Assembly (NCBI GenBank): GCA_964610885.1
Contig: CAZSWR010000035.1
Span: forward strand, 1-32,779
Direction of reading: 5' to 3'
Source: CAZSWR01 sp964610885
GTDB taxonomy: Bacteria; Bacteroidota; Ignavibacteria; Kapaibacteriales; UBA2268
DNA: 32,779 bases
A program made the translations under genes and the position numbers. This document shows, piece by piece, positions 13,612 to 21,021 of the stretch. Positions within the stretch are counted from its first letter, which is position 1. Every line of letters starts with the position of its first letter. The notes under the pieces are model-generated. The model did not search any database, was not told where the DNA came from, and worked only from the letters and a program-made list of their open reading frames with translations.

Positions 13612-16600
13612 CTATTCAAATACAGGTAATTCGGCCATTCGGAATTCATCATCGCTAATGTATCCGCCTTTGCTTTTTATATAATCTACCAAGTCTCGAA
13701 ATATTGGCGATCGGCTTATAATATGCGGGTTGGCTAATATTATCAAACGGTTTCGCGCTCGCGTCAGCGCCACGTTTAGCTTTCGGTCGATTGTCGTCCC
13801 ATCTTTCGAGTAGTAAGAACATATGCCTGGCAGCTGTTCGGCATAGTTGATAGCGTAAGAAATCACGATTGTGTCCCGTTCGCTGCCCTGATAGCGTTCG
13901 ATTGTGTCCACGGACACTTTCTGGCTGAGTTGGGCCGGAAGCCGTTTGATGATTTCGCCGCATTGCGCCCGCCACGGGGCCACGACGCCGATACTCTTTT
14001 CGTCGAACTCAGCGCCCATTTTCCGTTGAATTTCGCTGGCAATCACAGCCGCCCGCCGCGCCTCTTCGAGGTGGATTTTGCTTCTTTTCTCGGGCTTCGA
14101 TTCGATCAGCAATACACGATTTCGCGCCAGCAGAGCTTCCAGTGGGTCTCGTGAGGCGGTATCGAAGAAAACATCCTCGTGGCGTTGCCAGCCATCTTTG
14201 TCCATAATTTCCAATGTCCCGCCATAGAAGCGAATGTTTGGAAATTCTTGAATTTGGTCGTGCATTCTGGCTTGGGTTCGCAGAGTGGCTTCGGCCTCGT
14301 ACCCATTCGCGCGCGATTGCGCTGCCAAACGTTCGAAAAGCGAGCCGGAAAGCCTTTCCAAACCGATTGCGGCAAGCGGCTCGGACTTCGCGGCGGCCAT
14401 TGCCTCGGATTGGAGCACGATGGCCGGCAGCTGGCATTCGTCCCCGATCATAATAAACCTGCCGACTGACGTGAGCAATCCGACAATTTGCGGCTCGAGA
14501 ATCTGGCCGGCTTCGTCGATTATTGCCGTCGAAAAGTTGTGCATACTCAAAATCTCCGGCTGGGCCGAAATGGAAGATACCGTCGAGACGAAGACGCGGG
14601 TTTGGGCGATTCTTTGGTATAAATCGGCAAGCGAAGTATTCTCGGCAATCATTGATATCAGGACGTCTGTGTGTTCGCTCGATTCCTTGCCGCCCAACCG
14701 TAGGAACGGCACGCACGGCGAAATGCGCTTGATTGCCGAACATATCTCGTCCACGGCGCGGTTCGTATATGCCAGAACGAGGATTTTTTCTGTTTCATCT
14801 TTGAATACTGTTTCGACCAGAGTGCGAAGCATGTACGAAGTTTTGCCTGTCCCGGGCGGGCCTTGGATCAGGAAATAATCCCGGGCCGAAAGCGCTCGAT
14901 TCAGTATTTGATTCCTTTCCTCGGAGAGATAGTCCACCTGCGAAAGCGACCGATTGGCAAACTCGGGCCTTTCGCGGCCCAGCAGTATATCGCGCTTCCG
15001 TTTCGCCGATGAGATCAGGCTGAAAAGAGAAGAAAACAGCGAGCGACTTGTGAAATCCATATAGTCCGGTTCGAGCACCCACAGCGGACTGGACAGAAGC
15101 ACGTCGCGCCTGAAGAGTTTGTTCCGCAGGCTGACGGTAACGCTTTCGGCCGAGATTTCGCGAATCGAGCATTTAATTAGTTGCATGTTCAACGGGTCGG
15201 CGGTTCCGGCGTCGCTATAGGGATAGAGAATTGCGATGTCGCCCTTTCTGATCGACGAAATCGAAGCGCCCGATTCGGGCCGGCGGAAGCGAAGTTTCAT
15301 GCCCTCGAAATCGCTTTCCTCTTCGATTAGAACCAGGTTGGAAAGCACGTTCATTGCCTCTTCCTTTTCGATGAGCGACGAACGCCACAACTCGGCAAAA
15401 CCGCCACGCCTCTCGCCATCCGGGGTTCCTGTCTTCGCTGAATAGACCTCGTTTTGGATGAATGAAGAGAAACGGCAGAAATAGTCGCGTTCGGTTTCGT
15501 CGGCGGCGGTGAACACCTTTTCGAATTCGATCATTTCGTGTTGGCTGAACGGCGGCACTGAGTACGGGCATTTACTTCCCAATTTGTCGAAGATTGCATA
15601 CTTGCCCACGGAAAGCGATCGCTCCCAGGCCACAATTTTGTTCCGAAGCGAAAGCACTTTTTGCTTCTGCTGTGGAATGTTCGGAGTGTCGCGTAGCGGT
15701 TCTTCTTGGGCCGCGGAATAGAGGATTTTCGAGTTGCCTGTGCGCCCTTCGATGGCCGAATCGAGCAAGAGGTTGTAGCAGGTAGTTTGCGCCAAATGGT
15801 TGGGCCATACGCCAGTCTGGACGCGCTTTGTGTCGCTAATGGCTTGGGTAATGTCTTTGCTCGGGGCGCGCCCGCTTTTCAGCTCCACGATGTCTTTTTT
15901 CCTCGTGTCGCCAGCGTATTCCATCAGCAGGTCGAGCCTGCCCTGAATGCCGAATTTCGCCGATATGAAAGTCGGTTCGGCAGTTTTGTATTCGGCGTCC
16001 AGCAAAGGTAGAATCGATTTCATTGAACTAAAAGTCTCTCGGACGCTCTCCTTGATCGTCATCAATGCGCCGTTGCCGCTTTCGGGAAGCGCGAATACCT
16101 GAAGCGGTTTGTAGCGGAGCGCCTTCTCGAACGATTCGTCGAAATTGCTCTCGGGATTCGTAATCAGGTCGTCGAAGAGCGAGTTTACGATGTTTCCCTT
16201 GATCATGGCGGCTGTGCCGAGCTTCTGAATATACCGTTTCAGGAAATAAAGGAATGGGTTCGTACCATCCATAACGAAGCACTCGGATATGTCGGTTACG
16301 TCTACCAAATAGTCCGGCTCGACTGCCAAGAGCGATTCGGCGCCCGTCGTAATGTACTCTTGGGAGCGAGATTTCACGAATTTTACATTGAACAGGTTTA
16401 TATTGGCGCCTTCCCAGACGTAGCTTCGCATTTCCCGCAACTCGCCGAAGAGCCTCAGTTCGTACTCCGCGCCGTCCTCCAGGCGCACGGCGAGGCTTGC
16501 GAATTCGTTGGCTTGGTTCGGTGCAGCCGGAGGCTTCGCCACGACGACAGCGCTAAGGAATTCGATTTTCTCGCGAGTAACCGAAACGAATGTGTCGGCC

Positions 16601-16995
16601 GACTCCTGGAAAGCACGCTCTTCGAATGGGCGCAAGAAATCAGGGACAGCCAAGCCGGAAATCTTGGAGAGGAATTCGGAGACGGTAGCGATTATTTGGG
16701 CAAAATCTGTGTCAGACGGCCTTGCGTTCTTTTTGGAAAGGCTCCTGACGCTCTGGAGCGCGCGGAAGAGCCGAGCCGAAAATTCCTTTGTGAACGAGTG
16801 GCCATCGGCCAGGAACACAATCCGGGAGTAATCTGTCGGAAAGAAAGTGTGCGAGTGCTCGACGGCGCGGGCAATTGCTTGGCGAAACACTTTCCCGAGC
16901 ATCCCGGCCTTGGCCCGCGGTTCGGAGTCTTCGTCGGTGATGATGTCGATTATTTCGCTAAAATATTCCTGAGTAAGTTCTTTATCAAATTGCAT
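13612..16995 (-). CDS. Dna2-like nuclease-helicase (PD-(D/E)XK plus UPF1-like SF1B)
   Basis: A 1127-residue protein combining two enzymatic parts. Residues about 260-420 hold a RecB/Cas4-type nuclease: GNIVNSLFDDLI (267-278), Asp355 in QGRLDLLME, Glu371-x-Lys373 in VELKSG, and QTTCY (403-407). Residues about 690-1100 form a superfamily 1B helicase: Walker A GPPGTGKT (712-719), TNRAVDEI (744-751), DEAGQ (827-831), GDECQLP (851-857), RTQARMHDQI (906-915), ERYQGSERDT (1033-1042) and ALTRAR (1076-1081). All helicase motifs look intact. The C-x2-C-x5-C that completes the Dna2/Cas4 iron-sulfur cluster is not visible after the nuclease core (a lone Cys476), so the cluster may be absent. Likely role is processing of DNA ends or flaps in replication and repair; a defence role is possible but there is no defence neighbour. 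It is divergent from ispH. Confidence 0.88.
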   Translation of the reverse strand: MQFDKELTQEYFSEIIDIITDEDSEPRAKAGMLGKVFRQAIARAVEHSHTFFPTDYSRIVFLADGHSFTKEFSARLFRALQSVRSLSKKNARPSDTDFAQIIATVSEFLSKISGLAVPDFLRPFEERAFQESADTFVSVTREKIEFLSAVVVAKPPAAPNQANEFASLAVRLEDGAEYELRLFGELREMRSYVWEGANINLFNVKFVKSRSQEYITTGAESLLAVEPDYLVDVTDISECFVMDGTNPFLYFLKRYIQKLGTAAMIKGNIVNSLFDDLITNPESNFDESFEKALRYKPLQVFALPESGNGALMTIKESVRETFSSMKSILPLLDAEYKTAEPTFISAKFGIQGRLDLLMEYAGDTRKKDIVELKSGRAPSKDITQAISDTKRVQTGVWPNHLAQTTCYNLLLDSAIEGRTGNSKILYSAAQEEPLRDTPNIPQQKQKVLSLRNKIVAWERSLSVGKYAIFDKLGSKCPYSVPPFSQHEMIEFEKVFTAADETERDYFCRFSSFIQNEVYSAKTGTPDGERRGGFAELWRSSLIEKEEAMNVLSNLVLIEEESDFEGMKLRFRRPESGASISSIRKGDIAILYPYSDAGTADPLNMQLIKCSIREISAESVTVSLRNKLFRRDVLLSSPLWVLEPDYMDFTSRSLFSSLFSLISSAKRKRDILLGRERPEFANRSLSQVDYLSEERNQILNRALSARDYFLIQGPPGTGKTSYMLRTLVETVFKDETEKILVLAYTNRAVDEICSAIKRISPCVPFLRLGGKESSEHTDVLISMIAENTSLADLYQRIAQTRVFVSTVSSISAQPEILSMHNFSTAIIDEAGQILEPQIVGLLTSVGRFIMIGDECQLPAIVLQSEAMAAAKSEPLAAIGLERLSGSLFERLAAQSRANGYEAEATLRTQARMHDQIQEFPNIRFYGGTLEIMDKDGWQRHEDVFFDTASRDPLEALLARNRVLLIESKPEKRSKIHLEEARRAAVIASEIQRKMGAEFDEKSIGVVAPWRAQCGEIIKRLPAQLSQKVSVDTIERYQGSERDTIVISYAINYAEQLPGICSYYSKDGTTIDRKLNVALTRARNRLIILANPHIISRSPIFRDLVDYIKSKGGYISDDEFRMAELPVFE

Positions 16996-17017
16996 AACTT
17001 TGATTCTTATATTTTCG

Positions 17018-17025
17018 TATCTTTG
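17018..17025 (+). promoter_or_regulatory. Candidate -7 element upstream of ispH
   Basis: TATCTTTG fits TAnnTTTG and lies about 80 bases before the ispH ATG. A second match, TAACTTTG at 16995-17002, overlaps the start codon of the divergent helicase gene. Neither has a well spaced -33. Confidence 0.35.
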
Positions 17026-17101
17026 CTTCGTAATTTCGATTGAATTACGATTGCAAATTACGCAAAGTTGATGTGATTATGAACCAAATCTGCACGATAT
17101 T

Positions 17102-17989
17102 ATGAAAATTACTATTGACGAGACCGCCGGTTTCTGCTGGGGCGTCGTTCGCACGATCGACACAGTAGAAGAAATCTTGAAAAACAACACTGAGAAAGAC
17201 GTTTACATACTTGGCGAGATCATACACAATCCGCCCGAGATTCACAGGCTCGAAGCAAAAGGCCTCAAGACAATCGTACACGAAGATTTGGACAGGATCG
17301 GCCCGGAGAATTCTGTCGTCATTATCCGCGCGCACGGCGAACCACCAAAAACCTATGCCGAGGCAGGCAGGCTGGGGCTGAACCTGGTCGATGCCACCTG
17401 CCCCTTGGTGAAAAACTTGCACGCAAAGGTGCGCGAATACTATGAGTCCGGCTACCAGATTGTGATCTTCGGAAAAAAGGAACACGCGGAAGTGATCGGT
17501 ATCCGTGGCGTTTGCAACGACGAATGTATCGTTATTAAAAATGCTGAGGAAGCAATTTCTCAATTAGATTTCTCGCGGCGCGCCGTGCTCGTCTCGCAGA
17601 CCACAATGGATAGGGCTACCTTTGCAAGCATTGCCGCCGAAATCGAAGAGCATTTCATCCAGAGCGGCCCGGGCGGCAAAGAGCTTTTTACGGCGAAGGA
17701 TACAATTTGCAAATTTGTCTCCGGCCGCGAGGATCGGCTTGCCGAATTTGTGAAGTCCAATACGGTCATCGTTTTCGTTGCGGGCAAAAAGTCATCCAAC
17801 GGCAAGAGTTTGTTTAACTTCTGCCATTCGATCAATCCACGGACGTATTTCATCGAATCGCCCGAGGAGTTGGAGGCCGAATGGTTCTCGGGGGCAGAGA
17901 GCGCAGGAATAACGGGCGCCACCAGCACGCCGCAATGGTACTTGGCCCGAATCAAAGAGGAACTCGAAGAGATGGTGGGAAATGAATAA
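17102..17989 (+). CDS. ispH: 4-hydroxy-3-methylbut-2-enyl diphosphate reductase
   Basis: The last enzyme of the MEP isoprenoid pathway: an iron-sulfur protein that reduces HMBPP to IPP and DMAPP in the cytoplasm. It has 295 residues, the normal length. The three cluster cysteines are Cys12 (GFCWGV), Cys100 (ATCPLV) and Cys203 (TICKFV). Substrate residues include His42 (IIHNP), His78 (RAHGE), His128 and Glu130 (EHAEVIGI), SQTT (165-168) and KSSNGKSL. The C-terminal GATSTPQWYL replaces the more common GASAP form but is seen in relatives. The gene is divergent from the helicase gene with about 100 bases between them, and no other MEP gene is in the window. Confidence 0.95.
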   Translation: MKITIDETAGFCWGVVRTIDTVEEILKNNTEKDVYILGEIIHNPPEIHRLEAKGLKTIVHEDLDRIGPENSVVIIRAHGEPPKTYAEAGRLGLNLVDATCPLVKNLHAKVREYYESGYQIVIFGKKEHAEVIGIRGVCNDECIVIKNAEEAISQLDFSRRAVLVSQTTMDRATFASIAAEIEEHFIQSGPGGKELFTAKDTICKFVSGREDRLAEFVKSNTVIVFVAGKKSSNGKSLFNFCHSINPRTYFIESPEELEAEWFSGAESAGITGATSTPQWYLARIKEELEEMVGNE

Positions 17990-18113
17990 TAAAATTCATG
18001 ATTCATTGGTAGGCCACACATCATTCGATGCTTTTTTCTGTTCAATATCGAATTGTATGGAAATGTCCCAAATACAATTATGAAACAGCCAGAACAAGTC
18101 TAACTCATTTTAT

Positions 18114-18290
18114 ACCGCGTTAGCGGTTGTTCTATTGTAGCAGAATAATGAGTTTTCTTTTATGATTTCGCGCGAGCGAATGTTCTATATGAATATAGTG
18201 GATTCAACAGCTTTTGAATAACAACCGCTATGGGGTATGATATGCACAACAAAAACTAATCCTACAATACAACAACCGCTATGCGGTAAA
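18114..18290. repeat. Three copies of an ACCGC..GCGGTTGTT repeat
   Basis: ACCGCGTTAGCGGTTGTT followed by CTATTGTAG occurs at 18114-18140 on the plus strand. Minus-strand copies lie at 18220-18236 (TACCCCATAGCGGTTGTT) and 18262-18290 (ACCGCATAGCGGTTGTTG, then TATTGTAG). The outer pair are inverted and could pair with each other around about 120 bases, like the ends of a small element. Confidence 0.6.
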
Positions 18291-18357
18291 ATATCATTTT
18301 ATTTTACAACTCGCTCAAAATGGTATTAGGTACAGTACCCACACAAAACGATATAGA
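18262..18357 (-). repeat. Dispersed ~95-base repeat, copy B
   Basis: This is the reverse-complement counterpart of 10592-10685, matching over its full length with a few substitutions and small indels. Conserved cores are GGGTACTGTACC, TAATACCATT, GAGCGAGTTGT and ACCGCATAGCGGTTGT. Confidence 0.7.
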
Positions 18358-18394
18358 ACAAAATAATATCATTTACTATTTGAATTCGGCCTTT

Positions 18395-18432
18395 TTGTCA
18401 TTCCCGCTAAGGCGGGAATGAATCTCCTCTTT
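18395..18432. repeat. CATTCCCGC hairpin repeat, copy 1
   Basis: TCATTCCCGC and GCGGGAATGA form a stem around a TAAG loop, followed by ATCTCCTCTT. A related, less perfect copy is at 26378-26412. Short repeats of this type occur between genes in many bacteria. Confidence 0.65.
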
Positions 18433-18626
18433 TATCTGTTAGTTACTTATTTCATAAATAAATTAATTATTCTTGTTTTATCTTGGAAATGAAATAATTC
18501 CATCGGCACCCCACACTTACTTCGATCCCACTTTTCCAGAAATTATCTTTCACACTATTATACATTCAAGAAACTTTTTCCGTACAAAGTGCACAAACTC
18601 TTGTTGAAAGAGGTTAACATTTATTA

Positions 18627-18658
18627 TTTGCCTCGGTTGTAAATATTTAATAATTTTA
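18627..18658 (+). promoter_or_regulatory. Candidate promoter of the M13 peptidase gene
   Basis: TTTG (18627-18630), a 20-base spacer, then TAATTTTA (18651-18658), one mismatch from TAnnTTTG. Transcription would start near 18665, giving a leader of about 38 bases. Confidence 0.45.
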
Positions 18659-18702
18659 CGAATAGAGATGTTACAGTTTTTATTATTCATCTTAGGATCA
18701 GA

Positions 18703-20748
18703 ATGAAGTTTTTCAAAACAGTTTCAATGTGCGTCGCCGGAGTGGCCGTTGGCGGTATGATACTCTCGTCGTGCGTTAAGAAACAAGACTCAGCTGCCTT
18801 CGACCTGAAGGACATGGACACCACAGCCAAACCAGGCGTGGACTTTTACCAATATGCCAATGGTGGCTGGCTGAAGGGCCATCCGATTCCGGCAGATCAA
18901 TCCCGTTACGGGGCATTCGAGGAGTTGGAAGACAATAATCAGAAGAAACTCCGCGAATTGTTCGAGAAAGCATCCTCGAACAAAAACGCAACCAAGGGAA
19001 GCGTCGAACAAAAAATCGGCGATTTCTATTTCTCCGGCATGGACACTGCGAAGATCGAATCCGACGGCGTCAAACCGCTGCTCGAAGACCTCAAACTCAT
19101 CGACGCAATAACCAAATCCGAAGACATCCTGCCCACGATTGCCAAAATGCAACTCACCGGCACGTATCCTGCGTTTGTGCTCTATTCGGGCCAAGACGAC
19201 AAAAACAGCACGATGGTTATCGCCCAGTTTGCTCAGGGCGGACTTGGGCTGCACGACCGCGATTACTACCTCGGAGAGGATGCCCGCTCGAAGAGCCTTC
19301 GCGAGGAATACCTCAAATATGTTGCGAATATGTTCTCCTTCGCCGGAACCGAACAAACCGCACCAGCCGAGATTGCCACGAAGATTATGAATTTCGAGAC
19401 GGAACTGGCCCGCTCGCATCGTACAAAACTCGAACTTCGCGACCCGATTAAAAACTACAACAAGACAAACCTCGATGGCCTGAAGAAAATGGCTCCCGGC
19501 GCCGATTGGGATGTTTATTTCACGACGCTTGGCGTAACCGCCACCACCGACCTCAACGTGGGCCAACCGGAATACCTCGCCGCAGTTGCTAAAATGCTTG
19601 GTTCCACATCCGTCGAGGATTGGAAATTGTACCTGAAATGGAATATGATCAATAACGCCGCGCCGTACCTCAGCTCGAAGTTTGTCGACGAGCAATTCCA
19701 TTTCTATGGGACTGTGGTCTCCGGCAAAGAGAAAATCAAAGACCGTTGGAAAAGAGTGCTCAACGAAACGAGTGGCTCGCTCGGCGAAGCAGTCGGGCAA
19801 TTATACGTAGAGAAATATTTTCCGCCCGAGGCCAAGAAAAAAATGCTCGATTTGGTCGGGAACCTGAAACTCTCGCTCAAGGAAAGGATTTCAAAATTGG
19901 AATGGATGAGCGAACCGACGAAGAAATTGGCTCTCGAGAAATTGGAAAAGATGAATGTCAAGATCGGTTATCCCGACAAATGGATTGACTATTCGTCTGT
20001 CGAAATTTCCCGCGAATCGTATTACAAAAACGTTGTTGCTGCCAATAAGTTTTCCGTCCGCTACGACCTGAACAAAGTCGGCAAGCCCGTGGACAGAAGC
20101 GAATGGGGAATGACGCCCCAGACGGTTAACGCATACTACAGCCCGAATATGAACGAAATCGTATTCCCTGCTGCAATTCTCCAGCCGCCTTTCTTCGACC
20201 TGAAGGCAGACGACGCACTGAACTATGGCGCAATCGGCGTGGTTATCGGCCACGAAATGACCCACGGATTCGACGACCAAGGCCGCCAATACGATGCCAA
20301 CGGCAACCTTACCGATTGGTGGACCCCCGAGGATGCCGCAAAATTCAACGAAAAAGTGAAACCGCTGATTACTCAATTCAACAAGATTCTCATGGTGGAC
20401 ACAATGCACGTCAATGGCGAACTGACACTTGGCGAAAACATTGCTGACCTCGGTGGCGTAATGGTATCCTATACTGCTCTCCAAGCTGCAAAAGCCAAGA
20501 CTCCCCAGAAAGAAAAGATCGACGGATTCACGCCCGAGCAACGCTTCTTCCTCTCGTTCGCTCGCGTATGGCGCGGCAATATCCGCGAGAAAGAATTAAT
20601 GCGCCGCATCAAAGAAGACGTACACTCGCCGGCCAAAGCCCGTGTGAACGGCACTCTGCCGAACGTACCGTATTTCTACGATGCTTTCCCGGTTAAGCAA
20701 GGCGATCCTTTGTTCATCCCCGAAAACGAACGCGCAAAAATCTGGTAA
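18703..20748 (+). CDS. M13 family (neprilysin-like) zinc metallopeptidase lipoprotein
   Basis: A 681-residue zinc endopeptidase exported as a lipoprotein. The N-terminus has a signal peptide ending in the lipobox LSSC, with lipidated Cys24. The M13 N-domain follows (YANGGWLKGHPIPADQSRYG near 50-70). The catalytic domain has NAYYSPNMNEIVFPAAILQPPFF. The zinc site is His517-Glu518-x-x-His521 (GHEMTHGFDDQG) plus Glu578 and Asp582 in GENIADLGG, all intact. The C-terminal PNVPYFYDAFPVKQGDPLF is typical and near the end of full-length members. It probably digests peptides at the cell envelope. AGGATCAGA precedes the ATG. It stands alone with a candidate promoter and a terminator. Confidence 0.95.
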   Translation: MKFFKTVSMCVAGVAVGGMILSSCVKKQDSAAFDLKDMDTTAKPGVDFYQYANGGWLKGHPIPADQSRYGAFEELEDNNQKKLRELFEKASSNKNATKGSVEQKIGDFYFSGMDTAKIESDGVKPLLEDLKLIDAITKSEDILPTIAKMQLTGTYPAFVLYSGQDDKNSTMVIAQFAQGGLGLHDRDYYLGEDARSKSLREEYLKYVANMFSFAGTEQTAPAEIATKIMNFETELARSHRTKLELRDPIKNYNKTNLDGLKKMAPGADWDVYFTTLGVTATTDLNVGQPEYLAAVAKMLGSTSVEDWKLYLKWNMINNAAPYLSSKFVDEQFHFYGTVVSGKEKIKDRWKRVLNETSGSLGEAVGQLYVEKYFPPEAKKKMLDLVGNLKLSLKERISKLEWMSEPTKKLALEKLEKMNVKIGYPDKWIDYSSVEISRESYYKNVVAANKFSVRYDLNKVGKPVDRSEWGMTPQTVNAYYSPNMNEIVFPAAILQPPFFDLKADDALNYGAIGVVIGHEMTHGFDDQGRQYDANGNLTDWWTPEDAAKFNEKVKPLITQFNKILMVDTMHVNGELTLGENIADLGGVMVSYTALQAAKAKTPQKEKIDGFTPEQRFFLSFARVWRGNIREKELMRRIKEDVHSPAKARVNGTLPNVPYFYDAFPVKQGDPLFIPENERAKIW

Positions 20749-20771
20749 CAGCCCGTACAATTGAATCAATC

Positions 20772-20809
20772 AGCCCTCCGGCAGAGCGACAAGCCCTCGG
20801 AGGGCTTTT
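20772..20809 (+). terminator. Rho-independent terminator after the M13 peptidase
   Basis: AGCCCTCCG (20772-20780) pairs with CGGAGGGCT (20798-20806), followed by a short T run. Confidence 0.85.
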
Positions 20810-20834
20810 CATTATCTCCAACAAGCATTTATTA

Positions 20835-20866
20835 TTTGCTTTCTTTACAATATTTTTGTAACTTTG
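20835..20866 (+). promoter_or_regulatory. Bacteroidota-type promoter of porU
   Basis: TTTG (20835-20838), a 20-base spacer, then TAACTTTG (20859-20866) fully matches the Bacteroidota -33 and -7 consensus (TTTG, 19-21 bases, TAnnTTTG). Transcription would start near 20873, leaving a leader of about 150 bases before porU. It is the best promoter match found in the window. Confidence 0.7.
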
Positions 20867-20956
20867 CATTCAATTACGTGTAGATGTAATTGAAGATTGA
20901 TATAATCACTACGGAAGAACCTATCGAATATATTTACTGCTTGAAAATATGAGAAG

Positions 20957-20991
20957 CTTGCAAAACTGAGAGAAATTCTTAATTTTGCAAG
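20957..20991 (+). promoter_or_regulatory. Leader hairpin upstream of porU
   Basis: CTTGCAAAA (20957-20965) is perfectly inverted at 20983-20991 with a 17-base loop. It lies in the predicted porU leader, 30 bases before the start codon. No T run follows, so it is not an intrinsic terminator. It could affect translation or mRNA stability, or bind a protein. Confidence 0.5.
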
Positions 20992-21021
20992 GGTTGTTTG
21001 ATTAATTATTAAGCAGGCATT

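Larger units (their letters stand above)
17990..18702. other. Repeat-containing intergenic spacer
   Basis: There is no plausible gene in about 700 bases. It contains three copies of a TAGCGGTTGTT-type repeat (18114-18140 plus strand; 18220-18236 and 18262-18290 minus strand), copy B of the dispersed ~95-base repeat (18262-18357), a CATTCCCGC hairpin (18395-18432) and, at the right end, a candidate promoter for the M13 peptidase gene. Confidence 0.6.

Noticed and set aside
13612..16995. Nuclease-helicase as part of a defence island
   Set aside because: No other defence gene is adjacent; neighbours are ispH and a secreted protein, so a housekeeping repair role is simpler.
16360..17043. Plus-strand open frame of 227 codons opposite the helicase gene
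   Set aside because: It overlaps a fully conserved helicase gene in antisense and shows no family features.
18790..19800. Minus-strand open frame of 336 codons opposite the M13 peptidase
   Set aside because: It is a shadow of a GC-rich coding sequence with no motif, signal peptide or ribosome-binding site.
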